The notes beneath the pieces are model-generated. The model worked only from the letters and a program-made list of their open reading frames with translations, did no database searches and was not told the DNA's origin. From an uncultured Methylobacillus sp. (lineage in GTDB: Bacteria; Pseudomonadota; Gammaproteobacteria; Burkholderiales; Methylophilaceae), in contig CAIJXJ010000261.1 in the NCBI GenBank assembly GCA_903824575.1, forward strand, positions 1 to 64,000: a DNA stretch of 64,000 bases, written 5' to 3'. Made by a program: the position numbers and the translations under genes. The first letter of the stretch is position 1; each line of letters starts with the position of its first letter. Below, in pieces: positions 19,068-30,304 of the stretch.

Positions 19068-20504
19068 TCAGCTTTTGCGGTGCTCGCCTACCTTGACGAT
19101 CTTGAGGGTATTGGTGCCCCCGGAAATGCCGATCGGTTCGCCAATGGTCAACAGGATGAGGTCACCATCGACGACAGCACCACGGCTCTTCAGTTCATCC
19201 TCGGCGTCCATCAGAATCTGGTCACGGTCATTGTTGTGTTGCTCGAACGGGAACGGATAAACGCCGCGGAACAGTGTCAGTTTGCGGCGCGTTTCTTTTT
19301 TGGAGGCCAAGGCATAAATTGGCACCAGGATATTGGCCCGCGACAGCCACATCACGGCGGTGCCGGATTCCGTCAGGGAGGCAATTGCCTTGACCTTCAG
19401 ATGCTGTGCAACGTGCACCGCCGCCATCGCAATGGATTCGTCGATGCGGTGGAAGCCCTTGTTGCCACGCGGTTTTGCATGCTGGCTGTCGAAATCCTTC
19501 TCCGCTTCGCGACAGACCCGATCCATGGCCAGGATGGACTCGACCGGATACTTGCCGGCGGCACTTTCGGCCGACAGCATGACAGCATCGGTACCGTCCA
19601 GCACAGCATTGGCCACATCGGAAACCTCAGCACGGGTCGGAATGGGGCTGGTAATCATGGATTCCATCATCTGGGTTGCAGTGATGACCAGTTTGTTGCG
19701 CGCGCGGGCCATGCGGATCATGCGCTTTTGTAGACCGGGTACAGCGGCGTCCCCCACTTCGACGCCAAGATCGCCGCGTGCCACCATAATGGCGTCTGAC
19801 GCATCGATAATTTCTTCCAGAGCGCCGATCGCCTCTGCACGTTCGATCTTGGCAATGATGCCAGCGTGACCTCCTGCGGCCTGAACCAATTGACGTGCAA
19901 GCTGCACATCGGCAGCGGAACGCGGAAATGAAATCGCCACGTAATCGGCGTCCAATGCTACCGCGGTTAGGATGTCGGCCTTATCCTTGTCAGTCAGTGC
20001 CTCTGCAGCCAAACCTCCACCCTGACGGTTGATGCCCTTGTTGTTGGACAGGTCACCTCCGGCGTTGACCACGCAATGGATTTCCGTGCCACGAACCTCG
20101 ATTACCGTCATCACGATGCGGCCATCATCAAGCAGCAGCACGGTCTTCGCTTCGACCTCGGCGGGCAGGGTCTTGTAATCCAGACCCACCCGCGTCTGAT
20201 TCCCCAACTTGCAATCGGCGTCAAGAATGAATTTGTCGCCGGCAGCCAGCTGAATTTTGTTGTGTTCGAACTTGCCGATGCGGATCTTCGGACCTTGCAG
20301 GTCGCACAGTACACCGATGGGGCGGCGGTGTCTGGACGCGATTTCGCGTACCAGGTTGGCGCGGTCGATATGGTCCTGCGCCGTTCCATGTGAAAAGTTG
20401 AGTCGAACCAGATCGACGCCGGCATCTGCCATCCGATTGATTACCTCTTCGGAACTGGAAGCCGGTCCCAGAGTGGCGACAATTTTAGTCTTGCGTAAAG
20501 TCAT
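19068..20504 (-). CDS. pyk: Pyruvate kinase
   Basis: A 478-residue glycolytic enzyme that makes pyruvate and ATP from PEP and ADP. The N-terminal [15 protein letters not shown], the LVRLNFSHG block, the active-site signature with catalytic Lys ([11 protein letters not shown]), and [10 protein letters not shown] are intact. The C-terminal domain is complete. It starts 82 bp after pgk, with an intervening terminator-like hairpin (20528-20569), so pyk may be expressed at a lower level or from its own promoter. Confidence 0.97.
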   Translation of the reverse strand: MTLRKTKIVATLGPASSSEEVINRMADAGVDLVRLNFSHGTAQDHIDRANLVREIASRHRRPIGVLCDLQGPKIRIGKFEHNKIQLAAGDKFILDADCKLGNQTRVGLDYKTLPAEVEAKTVLLLDDGRIVMTVIEVRGTEIHCVVNAGGDLSNNKGINRQGGGLAAEALTDKDKADILTAVALDADYVAISFPRSAADVQLARQLVQAAGGHAGIIAKIERAEAIGALEEIIDASDAIMVARGDLGVEVGDAAVPGLQKRMIRMARARNKLVITATQMMESMITSPIPTRAEVSDVANAVLDGTDAVMLSAESAAGKYPVESILAMDRVCREAEKDFDSQHAKPRGNKGFHRIDESIAMAAVHVAQHLKVKAIASLTESGTAVMWLSRANILVPIYALASKKETRRKLTLFRGVYPFPFEQHNNDRDQILMDAEDELKSRGAVVDGDLILLTIGEPIGISGGTNTLKIVKVGEHRKS

Positions 20505-20527
20505 GGTTTTCTGTTTCTTTGGATTTC

Positions 20528-20569
20528 AAAAAATGAACACGGGAAGCCCGAGATTTGCGGCTTCCCGTG
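20528..20569 (-). terminator. Terminator-like hairpin between pgk and pyk
   Basis: An 11-bp stem CACGGGAAGCC / GGCTTCCCGTG (20538-20548, 20559-20569) followed on the minus strand by TTCATTTTTTG. It is positioned to attenuate read-through from pgk into pyk. Confidence 0.75.
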
Positions 20570-20586
20570 GTTGTAGTTTGGCGCTA

Positions 20587-21795
20587 TCAGTCCTGTGCCC
20601 GTTGTTCCAGCATTTCCACAGCAGGCAATTTCTTGCCCTCAAGAAATTCAAGGAAGGCGCCACCACCGGTGGAAATGTAGGAAACGCGGTCGGCTATGCC
20701 GTACTTGGCAATGGCTGCCAGCGTGTCGCCCCCACCGGCGATGGAGAACGCAGAACTTACCGCAATCGCTGTGCCTAGTGATCTTGTGCCTTCGCCAAAC
20801 TGGTCGAACTCGAACACGCCTACGGGTCCATTCCAGACGATGGTGCCGGCCTTATTGATGTAATCGGCGTAGATTTTCGAGGTCTCGGGTCCGATATCAA
20901 AGATCATATCGTCATCCTCGATGTCTCTGACGCTCTTGATCACGGCGGGCTCATTAGCGGCAAACTTCTTGCCAACAACGACATCGGTCGGTACCGGGAT
21001 TGAGCCGCCTTTGGCGACTGCCGCTGCCATCAGGCGTTTTGCCTCGTCCACCAAGTCGGCTTCATACAGTGATTTTCCGACGTTGTAGCCGGCGGCCTTG
21101 ATGAAGGTGTTGGCAATGCCACCGCCGACGATTAACTGATCCACGATATGCGAAAGTGACTCCAGCACGGTCAGTTTGGTGGAAACCTTGCTGCCACCAA
21201 CGATGGCCACCATTGGGCGCGCAGGCTCATGTAATGCCTTGCCAAGGGCTGTCAGTTCGGCGGCCAAGAGTGGGCCGGCACATGATACCGGGGCAAACTT
21301 CGCCACACCGTGGGTGGATGCCTGAGCACGATGCGCGGTACCGAAGGCATCCATCACGTAGATGTCGCACAACTGGGCCATTTCCCAGGACAAGCGATCT
21401 TCGTTGTTGTTTTCGCCAATATTGAAGCGGACATTTTCCAGTATTGCAACTTCGCCATCACGCATCTGCTGCACGTAAATTCTGCCGTTGCCAAGCCAGT
21501 CCTGATAAAGCCTGACTTCACGACCCAGCAGTTTTCCCAGGTGTTCGGCCACCGGACGCAGGCTGTCCACGTCGGTGTAGCGTCCCTCGGTTGGCCCTTC
21601 CTTGGGACGACCCAGATGCGACATCAGCATCACCTTGGCGCCTGCATTCATGGCATGGATGATGGTTGGCAGGGACGCTCGAATGCGCGTGTCATCAGCG
21701 ACTGAGCCATCATCATTCTGCGGTACATTGAGGTCTTCTCGGATCAGGACACGTTTACCCTTTAGATCGAGATCGGTCATTTTTATCACGGACAT
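20587..21795 (-). CDS. pgk: Phosphoglycerate kinase
   Basis: A 402-residue monomeric kinase interconverting 1,3-bisphosphoglycerate/ADP and 3-phosphoglycerate/ATP. The signature [12 protein letters not shown] lies near the N terminus, the hinge region includes [13 protein letters not shown], and the nucleotide site [13 protein letters not shown] is near the C terminus. [13 protein letters not shown] gives the start, with GGAG upstream (AGGAGCTATAA). A palindromic repeat element (21811-21900) separates it from gap. Confidence 0.97.
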   Translation of the reverse strand: MSVIKMTDLDLKGKRVLIREDLNVPQNDDGSVADDTRIRASLPTIIHAMNAGAKVMLMSHLGRPKEGPTEGRYTDVDSLRPVAEHLGKLLGREVRLYQDWLGNGRIYVQQMRDGEVAILENVRFNIGENNNEDRLSWEMAQLCDIYVMDAFGTAHRAQASTHGVAKFAPVSCAGPLLAAELTALGKALHEPARPMVAIVGGSKVSTKLTVLESLSHIVDQLIVGGGIANTFIKAAGYNVGKSLYEADLVDEAKRLMAAAVAKGGSIPVPTDVVVGKKFAANEPAVIKSVRDIEDDDMIFDIGPETSKIYADYINKAGTIVWNGPVGVFEFDQFGEGTRSLGTAIAVSSAFSIAGGGDTLAAIAKYGIADRVSYISTGGGAFLEFLEGKKLPAVEMLEQRAQD

Positions 21796-21810
21796 TTATA
21801 GCTCCTCGAA

Positions 21811-21900
21811 ACGGGGCTAGGGGCTGGCAACCAGGAACTAGGGAGGGGCAGTGCTTGCCCTGATCTCTAGTCCCTAGCCCCTAGTCCCTAGTAGTCCCTG
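21811..21900. repeat. CTAG-rich inverted-repeat element between gap and pgk
   Basis: The left arm contains GGGGCTAGGGGCTGG and ACTAGGGAGGGG, the right arm CTCTAGTCCCTAGCCCC and CTAGTCCCTAG, so the two arms are complementary and could form a long hairpin. The same type of element fills the dnaJ-dnaK spacer (39171-39254). It is REP/MITE-like, with no coding capacity. Confidence 0.8.
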
Positions 21901-21901
21901 A

Positions 21902-22952
<1,051 letters not shown>

Positions 22953-22976
22953 TTTCATTAGTTCAACTGCATCGTT

Positions 22977-23093
22977 TTACAGAACGGAGTTTACGGTCTT
23001 GACCACATTGTGGCTTTGGCCGGCCGCTGACGCGACCTTAACGTTCGTTGCGCTCACGTTAGCCTGCACCGAAATGGGGTCAATAGCATTCAT
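22977..23093 (-). CDS. 38-residue micro-ORF coupled to tkt, resembling the tkt C terminus
   Basis: The ATG overlaps the last base of the tkt TAA stop (TAATG), and the frame runs 38 codons to TAA. The protein begins [14 protein letters not shown] and ends HNVVKTVNSVL, strikingly like the transketolase end [11 protein letters not shown]. The DNA of the last 11 codons including the stop is about 24 of 33 bases identical to tkt. It sits inside the tkt transcript before the terminator. It may be a degenerate tail duplication or a real small protein; no family is recognised. Confidence 0.45.
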   Translation of the reverse strand: MNAIDPISVQANVSATNVKVASAAGQSHNVVKTVNSVL

Positions 23094-25081
23094 TACAGAA
23101 TACTGTTTGCTGTTTTGACCACATTTTCCACCGTAAAGCCAAAGTGCTTCATCAGCACGCCGCCAGGAGCGGATTCGCCGAAGGTGTCGATGCCGACCAC
23201 TGCGCCGTCCAAGCCCACATACTTGCGCCAGAAGTCGGGGTGAGCCGCCTCGATCGCAACGCGCTTGACGCCAGAGGTCAACACACTGTCCTTGTAGGCC
23301 TGATCCTGACGATCAAACACGTTGGTCGATGGCATGGAAACTACGCGCACCTTCTTGCCTGCTGTTGTCAGTTCAGCGGCAGCCTTGATCGCCAGATCCA
23401 GTTCTGAACCGTTGGCGATGAGGATGACGTCAGGCTTGCCACCAGCGTCTGAGAACACATAACCGCCGCGGCCGATCAGTGCAAGTTGCGCCTCGTCATG
23501 CTTGATGCCAGGCACGTTCTGACGAGACAACACCAGTGCAGCAGGTCCTTCGCTACGCTCGACTGCCGCTACCCAAGCCACCGCAGTTTCGGTGGAGTCA
23601 GCCGGACGCCATACATCCAGACGCGGGATGTAGCGCAGGCCGGAGGTGTTTTCGACCGGTTGGTGTGTCGGGCCGTCTTCGCCCTGACCGATAGAGTCAT
23701 GGGTCAGCACGTAGATCACGCGTTGATGCATCAGCGCAGACATGCGGATGCCGGACTTCATGTAGTCGGAGAACATGTGGAAGGTGCCGCCGAACGGCAG
23801 GATACCGCCATGTAGTGCCAGGCCGTTCATGATGTGCGCCATGCCGAATTCGCGTACGCCGTAGGAGATGTAATTGCCAGGTGTCTTGCCATGTACGTGA
23901 TGCGCGCCTGTCCAGTTGGTCAGGTTGGAGCCGGTCAAGTCGGCAGAACCGCCGACGAATTCCGGTAGCACGGCTGCCAGTGCATTGATGACGTTTTGTG
24001 AAGCCTTGCGCGTGGCAATGGTTTCAGCCTTGTCATTGGTGGCCTTGATCAGGGCCGTGGTGGCTGTCTTCCAGTTGGCCGGCAATTCGCCTGCCGTGCG
24101 GCGCTTGAATTCTGCAGCTTCTGCTGGATAAGCCTTGGCGTATTCGGCAAACTTGTTGTTCCACAGCGATTCGGAGCCTTGGCCCTTGGTGCGGGCATCC
24201 CAGCCTTCATAGACATCCTTGGGGATGACGAACGGTTCGTGATTCCAGCCGATGTTGGCGCGGGTGGCGGCCACTTCAGCCTCGCCCAGTGCGGAACCGT
24301 GGCAGTCGTGGCTGCCGGACTTGTTGGGGGAGCCCCAGCCGATGATGGTCTTGGTGCAGATCAGGGAAGGACGATCGGTCACCTTGGTGGCTTCCTGGAT
24401 TGCGGCTTCGATCGCCAGCGGATCGTGGCCATCGACATTGCGCACTACGTGCCAGCCATAGGCTTCGAAACGCATGGCGGTGTCGTCGGTATACCAGCCT
24501 TCGATATGGCCGTCGATCGAGATGCCGTTGTCATCCCAGAATGCGGTCAGTTTGTCGAGACCCCAGGTACCGGCTAGCGCACAAGCTTCATGGGAGATGC
24601 CTTCCATCATACAGCCGTCACCCAGGAACACCCAGGTGCGGTGATTGACGATGTCATGGCCGGGCTTGTTGAACTGGTGGGCCAGCAGCTTTTCTGCCAT
24701 GGCGAAGCCCACGGCGTTGGTGATGCCCTGACCCAGAGGGCCGGTGGTGGTTTCAACTCCGGGTGCATAACCTAGTTCTGGGTGACCGGCACACTTGGAA
24801 TGCAGTTGGCGGAAGGTCTTGATTTCTTCTATCGGCAGATCGTAGCCGCTCAAGTGCAGCAGCGAATAGATCAGCATCGAGCCGTGACCGTTGGACAGCA
24901 CGAAACGATCGCGATCGGCCCACTTCGGGTTGGACGGATTGTGGCGTAGATGGTTGTTCCACAACACTTCGGCGATATCTGCCATGCCCATGGGTGCGCC
25001 GGGGTGGCCGGAGTTTGCCTTTTGTACAGCATCCATTGCCAATGCGCGAATGGCATTTGCCAAGTCTTTACGAGTTGCCAT
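23093..25081 (-). CDS. tkt: Transketolase
   Basis: A 662-residue thiamine-diphosphate enzyme transferring two-carbon ketol units in the pentose-phosphate and Calvin cycles. The start [14 protein letters not shown], the substrate-binding SGHPGAPMG, the TPP motif [13 protein letters not shown] to NGISIDG, and the transketolase signature [11 protein letters not shown] are intact. It is the first gene of the carbon cluster and is followed without gap by a micro-ORF, then a terminator. Confidence 0.97.
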   Translation of the reverse strand: MATRKDLANAIRALAMDAVQKANSGHPGAPMGMADIAEVLWNNHLRHNPSNPKWADRDRFVLSNGHGSMLIYSLLHLSGYDLPIEEIKTFRQLHSKCAGHPELGYAPGVETTTGPLGQGITNAVGFAMAEKLLAHQFNKPGHDIVNHRTWVFLGDGCMMEGISHEACALAGTWGLDKLTAFWDDNGISIDGHIEGWYTDDTAMRFEAYGWHVVRNVDGHDPLAIEAAIQEATKVTDRPSLICTKTIIGWGSPNKSGSHDCHGSALGEAEVAATRANIGWNHEPFVIPKDVYEGWDARTKGQGSESLWNNKFAEYAKAYPAEAAEFKRRTAGELPANWKTATTALIKATNDKAETIATRKASQNVINALAAVLPEFVGGSADLTGSNLTNWTGAHHVHGKTPGNYISYGVREFGMAHIMNGLALHGGILPFGGTFHMFSDYMKSGIRMSALMHQRVIYVLTHDSIGQGEDGPTHQPVENTSGLRYIPRLDVWRPADSTETAVAWVAAVERSEGPAALVLSRQNVPGIKHDEAQLALIGRGGYVFSDAGGKPDVILIANGSELDLAIKAAAELTTAGKKVRVVSMPSTNVFDRQDQAYKDSVLTSGVKRVAIEAAHPDFWRKYVGLDGAVVGIDTFGESAPGGVLMKHFGFTVENVVKTANSIL

Positions 25082-25276
25082 AGTCGTTCCTATCGATTAT
25101 CAAAAGCGAAAAAAACCTCCGGCCATTGTTGGCAGGGGTCGAATCTAATTTCCTCAGGGATTTCCCATGGAGTCAGGCGTTTGGACTAATTATGCTGCCT
25201 GCAACGGGAAAGTTTTCAGATTATTCCCCTTTTATGTCATCAGAGCAATAGCCCCAGGGCATCAAATCAGATATAG

Positions 25277-25831
25277 CTATGCACTTGTCCATTTGATCGA
25301 GCAGCCGATGGAAGGAATCTGTAGCGTGGGACCCTGGCCGGTTTCGGCCACCTGTCGCATGGCATTGAACAGGTCGCGGGTACTATTCTGAGCCATCTCC
25401 TTGCGTGATTCGTCGAACCTGCCGCGATATTGCAACGCTAGATTGGCGTTAAATCCAAAGAAGTCCGGCGTGCAAATCGCACCATAGGCTTTTGCCACCT
25501 GCTGGGTCGGGTCGATTACGTAGGGAAAGGGGAAGGAGAATTCATGTGCCACGGCCTTCATGTGGTCAAAACTGTCCTCAGGATAATCGGCGGGATCGTT
25601 GGACATGATGGCGATGGCGTTGACGCCGTGCAGTTGCAATTCCCTTAAGTCTTGCACCAGGCGTGGACGGATGGCCTTCACATAAGGGCAGTGATTGCAC
25701 AGGAACATGACCAGTAGACCATGTTCACCACGTGCGTCGGCCAATGTGTAAGTCTTGCCATCGACGCCCTGCAGGCTGAAATCCGGTGCCTTCCAGCCGA
25801 AATTGCAAATCGGGGTTTGCAGGCTTGCCAT
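25277..25831 (-). CDS. Thioredoxin-family / AhpC-TSA-like redoxin
   Basis: A 184-residue protein with a peroxiredoxin-like thioredoxin fold: APDFSLQGVDGKTYTL at the N terminus, then a CxxY redox site in FLCNHCPYVKAI, and a cis-Pro region in ICTPDFFGF. The NHCPYV motif is typical of the DUF-type thioredoxin family often found in betaproteobacteria. ATG 25831 has AAGGAG 8 bases upstream; the TTG further upstream would bury the Shine-Dalgarno. No signal peptide is seen, so it is probably cytosolic. The substrate is unknown. Confidence 0.85.
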   Translation of the reverse strand: MASLQTPICNFGWKAPDFSLQGVDGKTYTLADARGEHGLLVMFLCNHCPYVKAIRPRLVQDLRELQLHGVNAIAIMSNDPADYPEDSFDHMKAVAHEFSFPFPYVIDPTQQVAKAYGAICTPDFFGFNANLALQYRGRFDESRKEMAQNSTRDLFNAMRQVAETGQGPTLQIPSIGCSIKWTSA

Positions 25832-25895
25832 GAATTGACTCCTTTTCAATTACAATTAGAGCGTCGATTTTATCACCGCACAGTGGCTCAAACGT

Positions 25896-26627
25896 ATGTC
25901 TACACCACGCTTTTATTGCAATGCAAAACTCGGCCCCGGCGCGCAGCTTGAGCTGCCGGAGGCAGCTGCCCACCACGCCAGTCGCGTGCTGCGCCTCAAG
26001 GCCGGCGACGAGGCCCGTCTGTTCAATGGCGACGGCAGCGACTATCGCGTGGAGTTGCTGCGCGTCGCCCGGGAAGGCGTGACGGTAAAAGTGATTGAAT
26101 GGACAACTGTGTCGCGCGAATCCCCGCTTCGGGTGACGCTGGCGCAAGCTATCTCCTCTGGCGACCGCATGGATTTCACCCTGCAGAAGGCCGTGGAATT
26201 GGGCGTCGACGCCATCCATCCCCTGGCCGCAGAACGCAGTGTGGTCAAGCTGGCGGGTGAACGTGCGGAAAAGAGACGCGATCACTGGCAGAATGTCGTC
26301 ATCTCTGCCTGTGAGCAGAGTGGTCGTGCCCGGGTGCCGCAAGTAGCTCCACCCACTGCCATGCTTAACTGGCTGGGCGCCATGCCGGATTTTAAGCAGA
26401 AGATCATGCTTTCTCCCGACGCGCCACAATCCCTGCATGAGTTGCCCCGTCCGGCTGGCGATATCTGCCTGTTGATTGGTTGCGAGGGCGGTTTCGCACC
26501 TGCGGAAATAAAAGCGGCGACAAGCGTGGGCTTTACCCCGGTGCGACTGGGCCCCAGAGTGCTGCGTACCGAAACCGCAGCCCTGGCAGCACTGTCTGCA
26601 ATGCAAACGTTATGGGGTGATTTTTAG
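25896..26627 (+). CDS. rsmE: 16S rRNA (uracil-1498-N3)-methyltransferase
   Basis: A 243-residue SPOUT-class enzyme that methylates U1498 of 16S rRNA using SAM. An N-terminal PUA-like domain (ASRVLRLKAGDEARLFNGDG) is followed by the trefoil-knot domain with QKAVELGVD, the SAM-binding LIGCEGGFAPAE and LGPRVLRTETA. Length fits the family. It diverges from the redoxin gene with a 64-bp gap. Confidence 0.95.
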   Translation: MSTPRFYCNAKLGPGAQLELPEAAAHHASRVLRLKAGDEARLFNGDGSDYRVELLRVAREGVTVKVIEWTTVSRESPLRVTLAQAISSGDRMDFTLQKAVELGVDAIHPLAAERSVVKLAGERAEKRRDHWQNVVISACEQSGRARVPQVAPPTAMLNWLGAMPDFKQKIMLSPDAPQSLHELPRPAGDICLLIGCEGGFAPAEIKAATSVGFTPVRLGPRVLRTETAALAALSAMQTLWGDF

Positions 26628-26649
26628 TCGAGCCCATATTTGATGTTCT

Positions 26650-26702
26650 AAGCTATTTGATGGCCTAACCCATTGGATGGATTAAGCCATTAGATGGATT
26701 AA
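26650..26702. repeat. About three 17-bp tandem repeats between rsmE and pyrD
   Basis: Units of the form CCATTxGATGGATTAA recur at 26669-26685 and 26686-26702, with a more diverged unit at 26650-26668. The last unit runs into the pyrD stop codon. Confidence 0.75.
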
Positions 26703-27709
26703 CCCAGGGCTTTACAGATTTCCCTGATCAGTGCCGGACCGCGATAGACGAGGCCGCTGTATACCTGTACCAAGCTGGCGCCGGCTTCGATTTTTTCGCT
26801 GGCATCTTTTCCCTGCAGGATGCCGCCGACGCCAATGATCGGGATTTCCCGGCCCAGTGCCTGTGACAATTGCCGAATGACGACGGTGGATTGCAAGCGC
26901 ACCGGCGACCCGGACAGGCCGCCCGCCTCTTCCGCGTTCGGCAAGCCCTTGACGCCTTCGCGCGACAGTGTGGTGTTGGTGGCGATGACGGCGTCGATGC
27001 TGTGTGTGAGCAGCAAGTCGGCGATCTCGATGACCTGCTCCGCGCTCAAGTCTGGCGCAATCTTGAGCGCGATGGGAACGTATTTGCCGTGGGTATCGCT
27101 GAGGCGGGTTTGTTCCTGTTTTAGCGCAGCCAGCAAGCCGGCGAGTGCTTCCCTGTCCTGCAGTTGGCGCAAGTTCTTGGTGTTGGGCGAAGAAATGTTG
27201 ACGGCCACATAGCTGGCATGGACATAGACCTGGCGCAAACAGATCAGGTAGTCATCGACCGCGCGCTCAATCGGCGTGTCGAAATTCTTGCCGATATTGA
27301 TCCCCAGAATGCCATCGTAGGTCGAATTCTTCACATTCTCGATCAGGGCCTCGACACCGTCATTATTGAAGCCAAAGCGATTGATGATGCCTGTCGCTTG
27401 TGGCAGGCGGAACAGGCGTGGACGAGGGTTGCCCGGTTGCGGGCGCGGCGTGATTGTGCCGACCTCAATAAAACCGAAACCGAGATTTGCCAAGGCGTCA
27501 ATATAGGCGCCATTCTTGTCCATGCCGGCGGCAAGTCCCACCGGGTTGGGAAAATTCAACCCCATCACCGTCCGCTGTTGACAAGGCTGGGGCTGAGGGA
27601 TCAGGCGGCATAGTCCTGACTGATGGACCGCTTGCAGCGCTTGCAGCGTCATGTGATGGATGCGTTCGGGATCGAGACAAAACAGCAGTGGTCGGATGGC
27701 GCGGTACAT
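26699..27709 (-). CDS. pyrD: Dihydroorotate dehydrogenase (quinone), class 2
   Basis: A 336-residue membrane-associated flavoprotein that oxidises dihydroorotate to orotate with quinone in pyrimidine synthesis. The N-terminal amphipathic segment [22 protein letters not shown], the FMN block [25 protein letters not shown] with the catalytic Ser, and IIGVGGI are present and mark class 2. The start ATG 27709 overlaps the cysS stop (TGATG) and has GGAGGAG upstream; a 5-residue longer start is less likely. Confidence 0.95.
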   Translation of the reverse strand: MYRAIRPLLFCLDPERIHHMTLQALQAVHQSGLCRLIPQPQPCQQRTVMGLNFPNPVGLAAGMDKNGAYIDALANLGFGFIEVGTITPRPQPGNPRPRLFRLPQATGIINRFGFNNDGVEALIENVKNSTYDGILGINIGKNFDTPIERAVDDYLICLRQVYVHASYVAVNISSPNTKNLRQLQDREALAGLLAALKQEQTRLSDTHGKYVPIALKIAPDLSAEQVIEIADLLLTHSIDAVIATNTTLSREGVKGLPNAEEAGGLSGSPVRLQSTVVIRQLSQALGREIPIIGVGGILQGKDASEKIEAGASLVQVYSGLVYRGPALIREICKALG

Positions 27710-29079
27710 CACTGTCTCCTCCAAGTCGTTCCCTGCGGACTATCTTCCAGCACGATGCCCTGATCCAGCAGGTTCTGACGGATTTGATCGGCCTCGGCAA
27801 AGTTGCGTTTTTTCTTGGCGTTCGCTCGTTCTGTAATCAGGTTTTCGATGTCCTCCGCATCGAATCCGCCGCCGGCAGCTTCTCCTTGCAGAAACTCTTC
27901 CGGTACGCGTTGCAGCAGACCGAGCGTGCCGGCGAGCGCCTTGAGTTGCGCTGCAGTGTTGGTGTCATGGCTACGGTTGACTTCGCCCGCCAAGTCGAAC
28001 AGCACGGCCAGCGCTTCCGGCGTATTGAAATCATCGTCCATCGCAGCCTTGAAGCGCGCCGTGAAGGGCTGGCTCCAATCAGGCTGGATTGATGGCGTAT
28101 CCATCCCGCGCAGTGAGGTATAGAGGCGTGTAAGCGCTTGCTTTGCATCATCCAGATGCTGATCGGAATAGTTGAGCGGACTGCGATAATGTGCACGCAG
28201 AATGAAGAAGCGCAGCACTTCCGGGTCGTAGACTTTCAGGACTTCGCGGATGGTGAAGAAGTTGTCCAGCGACTTGGACATCTTTTCGTCATCTACCCGC
28301 ACGAAACCGTTGTGCATCCAGTAGTTGACATAGGTGCAGTGATGCGCGCCTTCGGACTGGGCAATCTCGTTTTCATGGTGCGGGAATTGCAGGTCCTGGC
28401 CACCACCATGAATGTCGAAATGGTGGCCGAGGTGATGCTCGCTCATGGCGGAGCACTCGATGTGCCAACCGGGGCGGCCCATACCCCAGGGCGAATCCCA
28501 GGACGGCTCTCCTGGCTTGGCGGCTTTCCATAGCACAAAGTCGAGCGGGTCGCGCTTATAACTGTCAACTTCGACGCGTTCCCCCGCGCGCAGGTCCTGC
28601 AGTGACTTCCCGGAGAGCTTGCCATAGCCTTCGAAGCCGCGCACTGCGTAGTAGACGTCACCATTATCGGCGCGGTACGCCAGTCCGTTCGTCTCCAACT
28701 GTTTGATCAGGGCCAGCATATCGGGAATGTGACGGGTAGCACGTGGTTCCAGATCGGGTTTGATCACGCCCAGGGCAGCGGCGTCCAGATCCATCGCCTC
28801 GATGAAACGTGCCGTCAGCGCCTCGATGGTTTCATTGTTTTGTGTGGCACGGGCGATGATTTTGTCGTCTATATCGGTGATGTTGCGTACATAAGTCAGC
28901 GCATAGCCCGAGTTTCGCAACCAGCGCGCGACCATGTCAAATACCACCAGGACACGGGCGTGGCCGAGATGGCAGTAGTCGTAGACGGTCATGCCGCAGA
29001 CATACATGCGCACTTGGCCAGGCTGGATGGGTTTGAATTCCTGTTTGTCACGAGCCAGGGTGTTGTATATTTTTAGCAT
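27709..29079 (-). CDS. cysS: Cysteinyl-tRNA synthetase
   Basis: A 456-residue class I synthetase charging tRNA-Cys. The HIGH-type motif is HLGH in [11 protein letters not shown] and the KMSKS loop is read in [13 protein letters not shown]. Zn ligands (Cys28-type in YVCGMTVYD, then [14 protein letters not shown]) are in place. It is coupled to pyrD downstream by a 1-bp stop/start overlap and divergent from the TPR gene. Confidence 0.97.
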   Translation of the reverse strand: MLKIYNTLARDKQEFKPIQPGQVRMYVCGMTVYDYCHLGHARVLVVFDMVARWLRNSGYALTYVRNITDIDDKIIARATQNNETIEALTARFIEAMDLDAAALGVIKPDLEPRATRHIPDMLALIKQLETNGLAYRADNGDVYYAVRGFEGYGKLSGKSLQDLRAGERVEVDSYKRDPLDFVLWKAAKPGEPSWDSPWGMGRPGWHIECSAMSEHHLGHHFDIHGGGQDLQFPHHENEIAQSEGAHHCTYVNYWMHNGFVRVDDEKMSKSLDNFFTIREVLKVYDPEVLRFFILRAHYRSPLNYSDQHLDDAKQALTRLYTSLRGMDTPSIQPDWSQPFTARFKAAMDDDFNTPEALAVLFDLAGEVNRSHDTNTAAQLKALAGTLGLLQRVPEEFLQGEAAGGGFDAEDIENLITERANAKKKRNFAEADQIRQNLLDQGIVLEDSPQGTTWRRQ

Positions 29080-29181
29080 GAAAGAGCTCTGGAATGTATG
29101 GGAAGTGCTTGAAACTGTTGGAGATGGCGGCGCTTGTTGATAGAATTGGGGGCTTAGACAGCCTCCAAAAAGTATATCACA

Positions 29182-30279
29182 ATGCCGATTCGTTCCTTCA
29201 TGCTCGCAGTTCCTTTGCTGGGCGTGCTGTTTTTTTCAAGCTTCAGTGTTCGTGCGGACGATCTCAAAGATATTTCACAACTGATCAACCAGGGGCAGCA
29301 CGGGCAGGCACTGGACAAGATCAACGGCTATCTGGCGCTGCATCCGAGTGAAGTACAGGCGCAGTTTCTAAAGGGTGTTATTCTGGCAGAAACCGGCAAG
29401 TCAGCCGATGCCATCAAGTTATTCACCGAGATTACTACAAGACATCCTGAGTTGCCCGAACCTTACAATAATCTTGCCGTGATCTACGCTGACCAGGGCC
29501 AGTACGACAAGGCGCGCCACGCGCTGGAACTCGCGATTAAGACGCACCCCAGTTATGCCACTGCGCATGAAAACTTGGGGGATGTCTATGCCAAGATGGC
29601 GACCGATGCCTATGACAAGGCGCTGCAACTCGATAAGAATAATGCGCGTACCCAGACCAAGCTGGCGCTGGTAAAGGAACTCTTCACGGCGGGATCTGCT
29701 CGTCCGCTACCGGTCGTGGCTAAAGTGGATGCGCCGCCGGCCAAGGTCGCCGCATTGCCGCAGCCGCAGCCAGCATCATCGCCACCTCCCGCAGAGACTG
29801 TTGCCAAGCCGGTCGCGCCAACCGCACCTTCGGTGGTGGCTCCCGATCCAGTCAAGCCGGAGGCGGTCTTGACGCCGGCTGCCAAGCCGGAACTGAAGGC
29901 GGAGTCAAAATCGGACTCGAAACCGGATCAGGGTAACCAGAAAAAGGCCGTAGAGGAAATGGTCAGAGGCTGGGCCCATGCCTGGTCTGACAAGAATGTG
30001 GATGCGTATCTTGCATATTATGGCTCAGGGTTTAAAGTGCCCAATGGAGAGCGGCGCAGTGTGTGGGAGAAAACCAGGCGCCAGCGCATTAGCGCCCCGG
30101 CTTCCATCAAGGTCGAACTGAGCGCTATCAGGATTAAACTGGAGGACGACAGTCTCGCGACGGTCAGCTTTCACCAGAGTTACCGCGCGGGAGACTTGGC
30201 CAAGCGGACCGCAAAATCACTGGTGTTGAAAAAGGGTGGCAGCAAATGGTTTATCGAGCAAGAGTTGACTGACCATTGA
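29182..30279 (+). CDS. Exported TPR protein with C-terminal NTF2/Cds6-like domain
   Basis: A 365-residue protein. A signal peptide ([22 protein letters not shown]) is followed by three to four TPR units (about residues 28-165; for example [20 protein letters not shown] and [20 protein letters not shown]), a Pro/Ala/Lys-rich linker (170-255), and a C-terminal domain (about 258-365) beginning [20 protein letters not shown]. That domain resembles the NTF2-like module attached to some L,D-transpeptidases, and a homologous copy ends the next gene. The two proteins therefore probably act together at the cell wall; this is inference. Confidence 0.8.
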   Translation: MPIRSFMLAVPLLGVLFFSSFSVRADDLKDISQLINQGQHGQALDKINGYLALHPSEVQAQFLKGVILAETGKSADAIKLFTEITTRHPELPEPYNNLAVIYADQGQYDKARHALELAIKTHPSYATAHENLGDVYAKMATDAYDKALQLDKNNARTQTKLALVKELFTAGSARPLPVVAKVDAPPAKVAALPQPQPASSPPPAETVAKPVAPTAPSVVAPDPVKPEAVLTPAAKPELKAESKSDSKPDQGNQKKAVEEMVRGWAHAWSDKNVDAYLAYYGSGFKVPNGERRSVWEKTRRQRISAPASIKVELSAIRIKLEDDSLATVSFHQSYRAGDLAKRTAKSLVLKKGGSKWFIEQELTDH

Positions 30280-30304
30280 GAAAGTTCAAGTGAGAAAGTT
30301 CAAG
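30277..30304. repeat. 14-bp tandem duplication at the TPR/L,D-transpeptidase junction
   Basis: TGAGAAAGTTCAAG is repeated exactly (30277-30290, 30291-30304). The first copy contains the stop of the TPR gene and the second encodes the first residues of the transpeptidase. Confidence 0.9.
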
